Shown here one piece after another: positions 21,709 through 32,209 of a stretch of 64,000 nt of DNA. Numbering within the stretch: the first letter of the stretch is position 1; each line of letters opens with the position of its first letter. Under the pieces are notes generated by a model. It worked only from the letters and a program-made list of their open reading frames with translations. It was not told where the DNA came from and searched no databases. The DNA is taken from positions 23,804,745 through 23,868,744 of the forward strand of contig CM075102.1 in assembly GCA_037576195.1 (NCBI GenBank). Reading direction: 5' to 3'. The position numbers were made by a program, and so were the translations under genes. Origin of the DNA: Phytoseiulus persimilis (Eukaryota > Arthropoda > Arachnida > Mesostigmata > Phytoseiidae).

Positions 21709-23826
21709 TTATTGTAGGTTTCCTGATGGGACCCTCTTCCCGTTCTGCATTGTGATCCATCCTTCAGACTCCTTTGTTCTGTTTCCTATGAACTTCTCAT
21801 GCGTCTCGGCTCCTGTGGGTTTTCCGATTGCTGGTCCGCGGTTCTCGACATTCTCGGTTCGCTGTCCACTGCTTCGCGACCGGTCTCGCATCGTCTGGAT
21901 GATCAGACGATATTTCGGGCACAGTGATGAGTATGCCGAATGTCCGCTTGCTCCACAGCTTGTACAGAAAGCTTCCGCTGATTTACAATTCTTGCCGATG
22001 TGGCCGTTGCCTCCGCATCGGTAGCACTTCCTCTCTGTTGTTTCTTTTACTGAGCAAGTGTTGGATTTGTGGCCCACTCCCTGACACCTGTAGCAGATAG
22101 GAACATCGTACCATTCTTTTACGCTGCAGAGTTGCCATCCGATCTTGATCTTTCCTATTTTAAGCATCCTTTCAGCGTCGGATTTGGATAGTCGGACCAA
22201 GGCTGTTCTTTCCCCTGATTTCGTTTCTCTTATCTGTTCCACTCGAATGTATCCTTCCTGCTGCCTTCCTAATGCGTTTCTGAGTTCTTTATCGATCTCC
22301 AACTCGTCAGTGACCATGTCCATGCGACACACAATGATGGTGGAGTTTAGTTGGGGCCCCCGCGTTTTCGCGCTCAGTTTGAGCTCATCAGAGATGTATT
22401 TGGCTAGTCTCTCCTGTCCTCCATTTTTCTTTTCCCGAATCTGGATCCTGACACCTTCTCCTGTTTGGCGCACCCCTCGGACGTCGACTCCAAGAGCTCT
22501 GGACGTCTCCGTGTCGATATTGCTGCGAAGGTTTCTGAGGACATCGGCAAAGCTTTTCTCTCCTGTTCCGACGAGGATTGATCCTTCGTTTCGTCGCGAG
22601 GTCTTCTTGCCGTCTGTTTGTCTCTTGTCTGCTGACCTTTTGGCAGGGTCTCGGAGTGACTTGAGCGAGAGCTCTGCTCCACCTTCAGTGCCATTGACGA
22701 TCCAACATGCCTCCGCGAGTTTCCCATATAGTTCGTGGTCGGAGTTACACGGTATCTTTATCAGAACCTTTTCTTCGATTTTATGACAGCTCATTTTCAC
22801 CTGCTCTGCCACTTTCTGAAGTATTTCTGCGATGTCTATCGGTGTAGCGGCGCTCTTGATCTTTCCCACGATGAGGGTTCTCTTCTCTTTAGCGACTTGT
22901 GAGGCACCTGCTCTTAGGAGCGCAGGCGACAGCAGTGCAGTTGTAGAAGCGACCTCACCGTCCTCGAGGCTGTGGATTTCCTTGACCGCGGGGAAGAAGC
23001 GTGACAGCTGCTCAATGATGTTCGTCGTTCTCTGATCCTGATCATCGCCGCTGTGGATGAGTACACGGCAGCCGCGGTTACCGTCAATTCCAGCGTTGCT
23101 TTTGGTTACCTTCTCGAAGGTTTGCTTGGGCCATTTCTTCTCGGCAAGGTGTACCATTCCTTCCAGGGTTTCCAGATTTGAGATCTCTCTCTTTATTTTA
23201 TCAGCTTCTTCTTGCTCTAATCTTGTCTTCCGCTCTGAGGCACCCTTTGTTCCGCATTCGCGTTTCGCACATATCTCACAGGGTTTCGTCTCAGCTTGTA
23301 TCGGGATCGTCACACTCTCTTTGATGAGGTCTCTGACTTCTCTCTAAAGCCTCGCCACTCCCCTGATGAGTTCTTGGGTGATCTTCTTGACTACTTTCGC
23401 GGTGTTATGGACTTCGTTCTCGTATAATTCGTCGATTTTCTTCTTGATTATACTGTTTATTTTTCCAGCAATTTTTTCTCCCAAATCGCAGGTTTTTGCC
23501 CTCTTATCGCACTCTTCCTCATCTGTAAAAGAAGGGTCTTTGCGCTTCTTGCTACTCCTTGATTCGTTCTCCGATATGGGCTCTTCTACCCTGAGAGTTG
23601 CTTCCGGGGGCAACTGGATTGGGCAAGTAGACTTCTGTATCTTATCCTTGTTAGTCTTTGCTACTGAAGCCTGGAGCCCAACAGCGTTCGGGTTTGCCTC
23701 TATGACGTTTTCCGCTCTCTCTTCGACCTCTTCGTCTATCGTTTCCATGTCTGTGCGCTTCATCTCTTCTTCATCGCCCTCTTTCTCGCCTTGGTCGCAC
23801 CTGCGAAGGGTTCTCGGCAGACCCAT
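21709..23826 (-). pseudogene. R1-clade LINE ORF1 (gag-like, three CCHC knuckles) with one premature stop
   Basis: The frame from the ATG at 23826 to the TAA at 21711-21709 spans 706 codons and is broken only by a TAG at 23346-23344. The decayed plus-strand copy has GAG at the same site, so the stop is a simple mutation rather than a programmed signal. The N-terminal part is acidic and lysine-rich (EEEMKRTDMETIDEEVEERA). The C-terminal part has three zinc knuckles starting CYRCQGVGHKSNTC, CYRCGGNGHIGKNC and CTSCGASGHSAYSSLC, typical of R1-clade ORF1 proteins that bind element RNA. Translation may restart after the stop or be lost; the element would then need ORF1 from another copy. Confidence 0.9.
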
Positions 23827-24193
23827 CTCCGAGATTCAACCTCCGGATAACCTCGATGTGTTCTGATATGGTGCGGAATCTCTGTGCTGTCTCCCTATAC
23901 GGATAATGCTGAAGGTCTCCTCGTACTGAAGTATGTGGACACGGTGGGTCCGAAAAGTTGGTCAATCACCCGTAGGTGCAGCCGCGTAGAATCCTCTGAA
24001 GGCGCCCTCGAGCTTCTGGGACCGTGTGTAACGACCGATTTTGCCGCTCACAAGGTTCCTCCCGATTCCCTCTTCCGATTCAAATCGTTGCTCAACAGAA
24101 ACTTCCCGTTGAAACACAGAAAACTGTGACTTTCTGTCTGATCGATGGATAAAGTCTTCAGCGATATCACCCTTCGTTATCGTCTTACTTTTC

Positions 24194-24208
24194 CTACTTC
24201 TCAAGTCT
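24194..24208. repeat. Target-site duplication of the full-length LINE, right copy
   Basis: Exact second copy of ctacttctcaagtct found at 18425-18439. The 45-bp array resumes in the same register immediately after it. Confidence 0.9.
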
Positions 24209-26898
24209 GGAGGGGTGATTCCGGGACCAATCTGAGCATTACTTCCCAACTCTGGAGGAGTGATTCCGAGACCGATCTGAACACTACTTCTCAAGTCTGG
24301 AGGGGTGATTTCGGGACCAATCTGAGCATTACTTTCCAACTCTGGAGGGGTGATCCCGGAACCAATCTGAGCATTACTTCCCAACTCTGGAGGGGTGATT
24401 CAGGGACCAATCTGACCATTACTCTCCAACTCTGGAGGGGTGATCCCGGGACCAATCTGAGCATTACTTTCCAACTCTGGAGGGGTGATCCCGGAACCAA
24501 TCTGAGCATTACTTTCCAACTCTGGAGGGGTGATTCCGGGACCAATCTGAGCATTACTTCCCAACTCTGGAGGAGTGATTCCGAGACCGATCTGAACACT
24601 ACTTCTCAAGTCTCGAGGGGTGATTTCGGGACCAATCTGAGCATTACTTTCCAACTCTGGAGGAGTGATCCCGGAACCAATCTGAGCATTACTTTCCAAC
24701 TCTGGAGGAGTGATTCCGAGACCGATCTGAACACTACTTCTCAAGTCTGGAGGGGTGATTTCGGGACCAATCTGAGCATTACTTCCCAACTCGGGAGGAG
24801 TGATTCCGAGACCAATCTACCCATTACTCTCCAACCCTGGAGGGCTGATTCCGGGACCAATATGAGCATTACTTCCCAACTCTGGAGGGGTGATTCCGGG
24901 ACCAGTCTGAGCACTACTTCCCAAGTCTGAAGGGATGATTCCGGGACCAATATGAGCATCACTCTCCAACTCTGGAGAGGTGATTCTGGGACCAATCTGG
25001 CCATTACTTTCCAACTCTGGAGGGGTGATTTCGGGACCAATCTGACCATTACTTCCCAAGCCTGGAGGGGTGATTCCTGGACCAATCTGAGCATTACTTC
25101 CCAACTCTGGGGGGGTGATTTCGGGACCAATCTGAGCATTACTTCCCAACTCTGGAGGAGTGATTCCGAGACCAATCTAGCCATCACTCTACAACTCTGG
25201 AGGGGTGATCCCGGGACCAATCTGAGCATTACTTTCCAACTCTGGAGGGTTGATTCCGGGAGCAATCTGAACACTACTTCCCAAGTCTGGAGGGGTGATT
25301 CCGGAACCAATCTGACCATCACTTCCCAAGCCTGGAGGGGTGATTCCGGGACCAATCTGAGCATTACTTTCTAACTCTGGAGAGGTGATTCCGGGACCAA
25401 TCTGGCCATTACTTCCCAACTCTGGAGGGGTGATTCAGGGACCAATCTGACCATTACTCTCCAACTCTGGAGGGGTGATCCCGGGACCAATCTGAGCATT
25501 ACTTTCCAACTCTGGAGGGGTGATCCCGGAACCAATCTGAGCATTACTTTCCAACTCTGGAGGGGTGATTCCGGGAGCAATCTGAACACTACTTCCCAAG
25601 TCTGAAGGGGTGATTCCGGGAGCAATCTGAACACTACTTCTCAAGTCTGGAGGGGTGATTCCGGGACCAATCTGAGCATTACTTCCCAACTCTGGAGGAG
25701 TGATTCCGAGACCGATCTGAACACTACTTCTCAAGTCTGGAGGGGTGATTTCGGGACCAATCTGAGCATTACTTTCCAACTCTGGAGGAGTGATCCCGGA
25801 ACCAATCTGAGCATTACTTTCCAACTCTGGAGGGGTGATTCCGGGAGCAATCTGAACACTACTTCCCAAGTCTGAAGGGGTGATTCCGGGAGCAATCTGA
25901 ACACTACTTCTCAAGTCTGGAGTAGTGATTCCGGGACCAATCTGAGCATTACTTTCCAACTCCGGAGGCGTGATTCCGAGACCGATCTGAACACTACTTC
26001 TCAAGTCTGGAGGGGTGATTTCGGGACCAATCTGAGCATTACTTCCCAACTCGGGAGGAGTGATTCCGAGACCAATCTACCCATTACTCTCCAACCCTGG
26101 AGGGCTGATTCCGGGACCAATATGAGCATTACTTCCCAACTCTGGAGGGGTGATTCCGGGACCAGTCTGAGCACTACTGCCCAAGTCTGAAGGGATGATT
26201 CCGGGACCAATATGAGCATCACTCTCCAACTCTGGAGAGGTGATTCTGGGACCAATCTGGCCATTACTTTCCAGCTCTGGAGGGGTGATTTCGGGACCAA
26301 TCTGACCATTACTTCCCAAGCCTGGAGGGGTGATTCCGGGACCAATCTGGCCATTACTTTCCAACTATGGAGGAGTGATCCCGAGACCAATCTGACTATT
26401 ACTTCCCAACTCTGAAGGGGTGATTCCGGGACCAATCTGACCATTACTTCCCAAGCCTAGTGGGTTGATTCCGGGGCCAATCTGACCATTACTTTCCAAC
26501 TCTGGAGGGGTCATCCCGGGACCAATCTGAGCATTACTCTCCAATTCTTGAGGGGTCATCCCGGGACCAATCTGAGCATTACTTTCCAAGTCTGGAGGGG
26601 TGATTCCGGGAGCAATCTGAACACTACTTCCCAAGTCTGGAGGGGTGATTCCGGGAGCAATCTGAACACTACTTCCCAAGTCTGGAGGGGTGATTCCGGC
26701 ACCAATCTGGCCATTACTTTCCAACTCTGGAGGGATGATTCCGGGACCAATCTTACCATACTTCTCCAAACCTGGAAGGGTGATTCCGGGACCAATCTGA
26801 CCATACTTCTCCGAATTTGGAGGGGGGGGGGGTGATTGCGAGACAAATCTGACCATACTTCTCCAAACCTGGAGGGGTGATTGCGGGACCAATCTGAC
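24194..26898. repeat. 45-bp minisatellite, right block (about 60 units)
   Basis: Same unit as the left block. Before the LINE inserted, the two blocks formed one array of about 4.1 kb. A segment beginning near 24741 recurs near 26001, an offset of 1260 bp or exactly 28 units, with the same rare variants (such as the accaatctacccattactc unit), showing a large internal duplication. Units become more diverged at the right edge, which also has a run of G (26820-26831). In one plus frame each unit reads WRGDSGTNLSITSQL or a variant; scattered TGA codons (tgaagg in place of tggagg) interrupt it. Confidence 0.95.
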
Positions 26899-28169
26899 CT
26901 CTGAGAAAAGAGTGCCTCTATGCAAGGGCTGTATCCTAGCGAGGATCGGTGACCACTTCCGAAGGTCTCATGACACTACATGTAAGGCAATGCGTGTCTG
27001 TCAGCAGTAGACTCCCGAAGCAAGGGACGGGTCAGCCAGCGTAGTCGGCCGAAGGCTACTTGTGCTACGCTACTTGCACTCATGTCGCTAGACAGAGATG
27101 GCCGTGAACAATCTCTGCTACCGAATGGATTGATTGGTCGTTCCCTCGTAGACAACACAGCCAGTCGCCTCAGAGATCATTACTGACGTATGGTAGCAAC
27201 GCGTTTCCACACACTTGCGCCGACTGCTCACCTATGCTGTGGGCTGCTTTCGAAGGCTAACGTAATTCCAGCGCTGTGATAGCTCACACAGGAGGATAGA
27301 TGATGCCCCCATCTGTGAATTCTGTGTGTCTCATCGCAGTCTTGATTGGTGTGGATTCCTAGCGCAGAAATGATGGAGCTGGAAAATCGCTTCAACGGAA
27401 ACGCGGAATAATCTGCTAGGAAATACGCTGAGATTGGGAAGAAAAGCCTGCCATAGATATCCTGCCCTACTTTCGAATAGGTATGTCAAGCGCGTAGAAG
27501 CCCTTGTCTGCTCCCCGTATGCCTCTCCCGCGATGAGCCTCTTCTCGCGATCCTTGGAGGAAACGCCAGGACCAAACCCCGAGGACGAAGGGGAGATCGA
27601 ATTCCTAGTTTAACCAGACGCGGGGCTCGAAGCACAGATACTTTACTCGCGGACATTTGGGAAGGCGCAGGTCGGGAACATTCAGAAAACGCACGGATCA
27701 ACGGTTCATCTATCACCCGAAGTTTTTGATCGGAAACCGCGAGAGTCATTCTAAGGAAACTCTTCCGCCAGGGAGGAGCGAGTGGTGGCGTGATCAGAGT
27801 CCACGTCACGACTACGAACCTCCTCTTCCTTCTGCGCATCGAACAGACGGATACCGAGAAGATCATCAGCCTCAGGCCGGTGTCGCCTCCAGTTTCCGAT
27901 GTGACCATCACACCGAACCTGATTCCAGTAGGCTTTTAGAAGATCATTGTTTGATCTGATCCTGATTCTTCCCCACACTATCACACGCATGTTTCCAGCG
28001 GCACGAGTTAGTTATCTTGGAGTGCGGAGGTCGAGATCAGTAAGTGATCCCATGGAAAAATCTTTAGCATCCTCAATATCGACAGTACATGGATCCTGAA
28101 TGACACCATAGCGGTGACGACCATTTGGAATGGGTAATGAATAATTCTTCCTGAAGCCTGCGGTTCATG
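26899..28169. other. Unassigned DNA with overlapping open stretches
   Basis: No family is recognised. Around 27486-27990 both strands have open frames of 80-141 codons, for example a minus frame with SFLRMTLAVSDQKLRVIDE and an overlapping plus frame reading VILRKLFRQGGASGGVIRVH. At most one can be real. It could be a fragment of an unknown element next to the minisatellite. Confidence 0.4.
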
Positions 28170-28982
28170 CCCGATGTACCGAAATTCATTGCACCAAAAA
28201 CCCGGATTGCCGAAGAAAAAGCCCGTTGCAACGAAAACCCGTAGGGCCGAAAACCCCTTCTCTCGTTTTGATGGTCGAGTGGATCCAGCTAAGCTTCTAT
28301 GCGGAGCTCAGGGTCCAAAAGACTGTACTCAGATGAGCAAAAAGAGACCAAGCAAATCACGATAATCGTAGAATCTGTGTATCTGAAACGATGCCCGACT
28401 TGATCGCGAGCTGAGCTGGGTGAGTTGCTGATCAATGACATACCGGGTATGTGAAGAAAGTCATTTGCGTTGAGGAACTCCCTAACATTAGAAGATTCGC
28501 GAAACGCCAGCAAGCTCGACCTCACTGGAGATCATTTGCTCGGATACCCTGACTTCGGAACCCTGAGCCGAAGCATGAAGCTCCCCTTCTCAGCTCCCAA
28601 AATATTTCGGCACCATTCCGCCATCAGCTTCCACGCTCATGGAAATTCATTCGGTATCTTCACCCTCGCTGATCAAACCCCGACGGTCCAGTGTTGTGCA
28701 CACCACGCCCTCATCCCGCTCGAACACCGTGTATCGTTGCTCAGGAACCTTCTAAGCTCGGCTTCCGAAACAGTTTGGCATCATTCAGATACACAGTTCC
28801 TGTCTTTATGATCAACTTGGTCCATTTCCGCCCAAGCAAAAGCAGTCTCTCAGACCCTGTGCTGTGCATAGAAACTTAGCTCGATCCGCTTGACCATCGG
28901 AACGAGATAAAGGGTTTTCGGCCCTACGGGCTTTTTTTTCGGCACTCCGGGTTTTCGGTGCAATAAATTTCGGCACATCGGG
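28170..28982. mobile_element. Non-autonomous DNA element with long terminal inverted repeats
   Basis: The left end (ccgatgtaccgaaattcatt, then repeated gccgaaaacccg-type motifs) and the right end (inverse of ccgatgtgccgaaatttatt) are inverted copies extending inward about 130-150 bp, including the shared inner block agct-aag/tttctatgc-agc near 28290 and 28860. The interior has no transposase. No clear target duplication was seen. A related element lies at 36634-37618, and a partial inner block is at 47855-47910. Confidence 0.75.
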
Positions 28983-28999
28983 GAGACACCAAGCCTACT

Positions 29000-29231
29000 G
29001 GTCGTCTCCTTTGGAAGAACCAGAGTGGTCGAGAGTTTCGACCGATGGTGGGAAGTTGTTCTAGAATGAATTCGAGGTTTCCAAGGACGTTGCCTGGCGG
29101 ACCTTCACCCGAAAAGTGAAGGTTGGGGAGACACTAGGTTTTTAGTGGGTATGCGACTCCCACAGTACCGAGCGGGGCTGTGGCTCGGTCTGCATCACGC
29201 ATTTTTAATCCTAGTCCCCGCAAAAAAAAAA
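29000..29231 (+). mobile_element. 3' tail of an R1-type LINE
   Basis: The segment contains gtttttagtgggtatgcgac and tcccac, and ends in an A tract at 29221-29231. The same tttagtgggt...gtcccac hairpin-like motif sits at the 3' end of the LINE fragment at 32210-33175, which has R1-type RT coding. Only the tail is present. Confidence 0.5.
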
Positions 29232-29781
29232 AGGCTACATTGCAACGCAGAGAAGTCAAAGACAAGTCTCAAACCGCAGTTAGGACCACGTTTCCGACAG
29301 GGAATCATGTCTATGTTTCGCCGGGCAGTGAGCCTGTAGTATTGGCCCAAGCTACTCATCCAAAAGACACTGTGTCGAGCAGGGCCGAGAGATAATTATC
29401 GACTCAGATGAACGCCCGCGTTTGCGTTAGAAACCACCACGAGAGCCCAACCTCCGATTCGCCAGTTTCTCGCAGATCCAGACGTACTCTGGGGTCACAG
29501 TGGGATGGAGCTTGATATCAAAGCTCCGCTCTCAAATCATGATGTCCAGATGAGCGGAAGTCACGGTAGAAACACCGCCTGGGGAACAATCATGCTAGGA
29601 GAGTGCTGGGAGCATATGGGAGTCGAATATTAGTATTCGATGACAATAAACCCGAGTGAAACCGAACCGAGTCATCAATATCAGACGGGTACTCTTCAGA
29701 CAAGGCAGCTAACAGAGAATTACATGTTTGCGGACAAGAATTTATTCGGCAGAAACAAGTTCCATTTCCATTCCATCGAAC

Positions 29782-30871
29782 TCATACAAGGCTCGAAGAT
29801 GGAGGCATAAAATGCTTTGATACAGTGAACATAAGAATGAGCTTGTAGCCTTCCTCCAGATACCGAGCCACTTGATCCGCGATTGCACGGTTCACCATCC
29901 TCATGAATTCCGAATCGCTGTGAACGTCAAAGATTGTGTCAATAGTTTCCAGTGAAGGAAAATCGAGAACCCCAGATAAAATTCAACACAAGCGAACGTT
30001 CTCGTTGTTGCGATCGAGTCAAGCTATCGAGGAAATCAAACCTCCGATCGTCCGGAACGTTTCCGTTTCTGACCGTGGTGAGGAGCGAGAAAAAGCCTGG
30101 AGTGAATGACTCGAGTCTCGCGCGTCCTCCAGGCTTACCGTCGATCTCGATACGAGCGGTAGTGTTACCGATTAACCGCGATCTCATAAAAAAACTATCC
30201 TTGAAGGGGGAGTCGCCTTCCTGAAATTCGGATGCGGTGACTCATTCCTTGCTCTACTCTCGATCAAACCCTTCACATAGAAGCGAAGCTATGCCGCATC
30301 TAGCCGCCAACAGTTAACTTACCTGGATCTCACCGCTCACAGACATCCAGATGCTTTTCATAGACACAGTGCAGCCCAACTTCATTCGTGAGTCGAGACG
30401 TTCGTAGGTGCAAGGACCAAGACGATGAAGTTGCTTGAGACCCACGATTAGGCCAGTACGGAATCTCACGGTGGTAAGCTCGCCTGCGCACGGAGATTAC
30501 AGCCGAGTTTCTCCTCGATTTCTTTGGAATGGGAATTGCGAGATGGAAATATCTCGAGAGCTCGAAGAGTTCAATAATGTTTGCTCACCATTCTCAGTGA
30601 AGTTGAAATCGAAGGGCCGTGCGTCAGCCGGGTCGAATCTGTAATCTGAACGCTGCACAGCGAGGATGGTCATTTATGGAATCATGAATCCCAGGAGTAC
30701 ATGAACATATAGGACGACCACGGAGGAATAACAACACCGAGTTTCGAATGTAATCACCCCGTTTCTCAAGTCCTCGAGCACCGCATCCATGAATTCCTCC
30801 GGAGTTTTGGCCGCTCGTCCCACGGAAGCAACGGCCAAGAGAACAGCTGCCAGTGAAATCGCGTTCGTCAT
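29782..30871 (-). CDS. Secreted group-7 mite-allergen-like protein, copy C
   Basis: Five exons: 30871-30758, 30652-30589, 30483-30323, 30220-30042 and 29917-29782, about 217 aa, with splice sites and phases identical to copies A and B. The signal peptide is MTNAISLAAVLLAVASVGRA. In exons 2-5 this copy is closer to A than B is (IVGLKQLHRLGPCTYERLDS; ARLESFTPGFFSLLTTVRNG; FMRMVNRAIADQVARYLEEG). The cysteine in GPCTY and a second one in KLGCTVSM are conserved in A and C. A poly-A signal is at 29741-29746 (minus strand). It now lies about 19 kb from copy B because of transposon and satellite growth. Group-7 allergens are about 215 aa secreted proteins with a BPI-like fold; that identity is an inference. 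Confidence 0.8.
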
Positions 30872-31040
30872 CTTCGAGGAACGTTTGCAGCTCCCTGTAG
30901 GAGAAACTTGATCAAAGTAAATTCTGGGAGGACTTGATACTGGATCCGAAAAGTCAACGTAGGAGACGATTTGAGTCTTATCCGCAGATGCTTCTTACCC
31001 CGGGTAGGCCCCTTATGAATCGTTCCCACCTGGAGCTCCC

Positions 31041-31048
31041 TTTTAAAA
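31041..31048 (-). promoter_or_regulatory. TATA-like box of copy C
   Basis: TTTTAAAA at the same distance (about 170 bp) from the start codon as in copies A and B. Conservation in the more distant copy C supports it as a core promoter element. Confidence 0.5.
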
Positions 31049-31830
31049 GCAAAGGGAGCGAGAGAATAGCTCGCTTATCAATATGGTGAACCTGACCGCT
31101 CCGTAATCCTATTGAGCTCAAAGTCGAATCTCGCGAAAATTGTATGGTTCCAACGGCTCTTACTTTGGGAAAAAGGATCGTGGATTGGCTAGGCAGTGAG
31201 CAGTTCCGCCATTAAGCCCTGGATGTTCAGTATAGTTCTGGTCCTAACGACCACGTGCAGAGCTCACGGCTTGCACAAACTGCCGAGGGCGACATGTTTT
31301 TGGGACTCCGAAACCATTTGTCGCAAACAAGGACTTACGCTCTGAGGGGGAGGTCCGCGTGAATTCATCTGCTTTCCGTTTCGATCTTGTCAGAGGTGCA
31401 GTCGAGCGTAATGACGAAGATCGTTCTTCCACGGAGAATCTATCTGGCAGAGGCTCATCATGCAGTTTAGGAATCAGGCATCGAGACGAGGTTCCTGAAG
31501 TCCACTCCGCAATTCTTGAAACTGATGAACAAAATGGCGGATCCTGCACGTTACATGTTTCCCACGGACGAATAACGCTCGAAAGCACGGGCTCCGGTTA
31601 CCACGGCCGCCTCGAGCACTAACTTTATTGGAGCAGTATGTGTTGTAATATTTCGCTCAGACGGCCAAGCATACAGCGGCATCGGCTGACGAGCCGATGG
31701 CCATGGTACGGCGTCCATGACGGAAGTGCATGTCTATAGTTATGAGCGGTATGAGCGGTTTTAAACGCTCTTTTCTGCGTAAAACTTCGAGATCGAGCCT
31801 CTGATTGTCGTTATTTTCATTTTCCAATTT

Positions 31831-32209
31831 CAGGGACTCCCTCTTTTGCCGGCGGTGGTCTCTCAATCACAATGGACTGCGGTCCATCGATTCAACGAGG
31901 CCGCTGAGGAGAGACACAGGCCGCTTGTCTACTTGCCGCGACCGCCTTGTCGGGACTCCGCGCAGGGTTGGAGACTTGCAAGCGTATCGCTCGCGGTCGG
32001 GTTGCAACTATGTGTGTTCTCGGCCGTTATCAGACGGTCCACCACATTGCAGTGATGTTCGCTTCACGGAGCCTACGTGCAACGCTGGCTTATTTATTCC
32101 GCAAGGACATATATGCTCTCTCGGTTTTCCATACTCTGACCGGAAGAATACTCTAGTAGCGCTTCAGGAGAGCTAGAAACATTTTATTTAGCACGAGATA
32201 GGCTCTAGA
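31831..32209. other. No gene recognised
   Basis: Open frames of 60-120 codons on the plus strand (for example one with GLFIPQGHICSLGFPYSD) match no family I know. It could belong to the 5' side of the adjoining LINE, but no LINE motif is visible. Confidence 0.35.

Larger units (their letters stand above)
18440..24193 (-). mobile_element. Full-length R1-clade LINE inserted in the 45-bp minisatellite
   Basis: This is a 5754-bp non-LTR retrotransposon on the minus strand. It has a 5' UTR of about 370 bp (24193-23827), ORF1 (23826-21709), ORF2 (21706-18683), a 3' UTR and a pure A tail (T tract 18440-18456). Exact 15-bp duplications flank it. ORF1 with three CCHC knuckles, an APE-type endonuclease, reverse transcriptase and a C-terminal CCHC motif place it in the R1 clade, which includes R1, TRAS, SART and Waldo, many of them target-specific. 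ORF2 is uninterrupted and ORF1 has a single nonsense codon, so insertion is recent. Position inside a tandem array on both sides raises the question of target preference. Confidence 0.93.
29345..31830 (-). repeat. Tandem duplication unit 3 (gene C plus flanks)
   Basis: Aligns with units 1 and 2 from gtgtcgagcagggccgagag (29360) through the gene and upstream flank to cctctgattgtcgtt (about 31815). A small insertion at 31640-31755 (containing ggcatcggctgacgagccga) is not seen in the other units. Confidence 0.85.

Noticed and set aside
21707..21760. ORF2 of the LINE starting at the upstream ATG (1025 codons)
   Set aside because: That start overlaps ORF1 by about 50 bases. The ATG right after the ORF1 stop begins exactly at the conserved endonuclease N-terminus.
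24145..24930. 261-codon repeat-protein gene in the minisatellite
   Set aside because: All frames of the array are open because the period is a multiple of three. There is no signal peptide, no splice structure, and the same frame is broken by TGA codons elsewhere. Kept only as a low-interest finding.
17070..26898. CRISPR-like array
   Set aside because: Regular 45-bp repeats, but the units are head to tail with no unique spacers, in eukaryotic DNA; this is a minisatellite.
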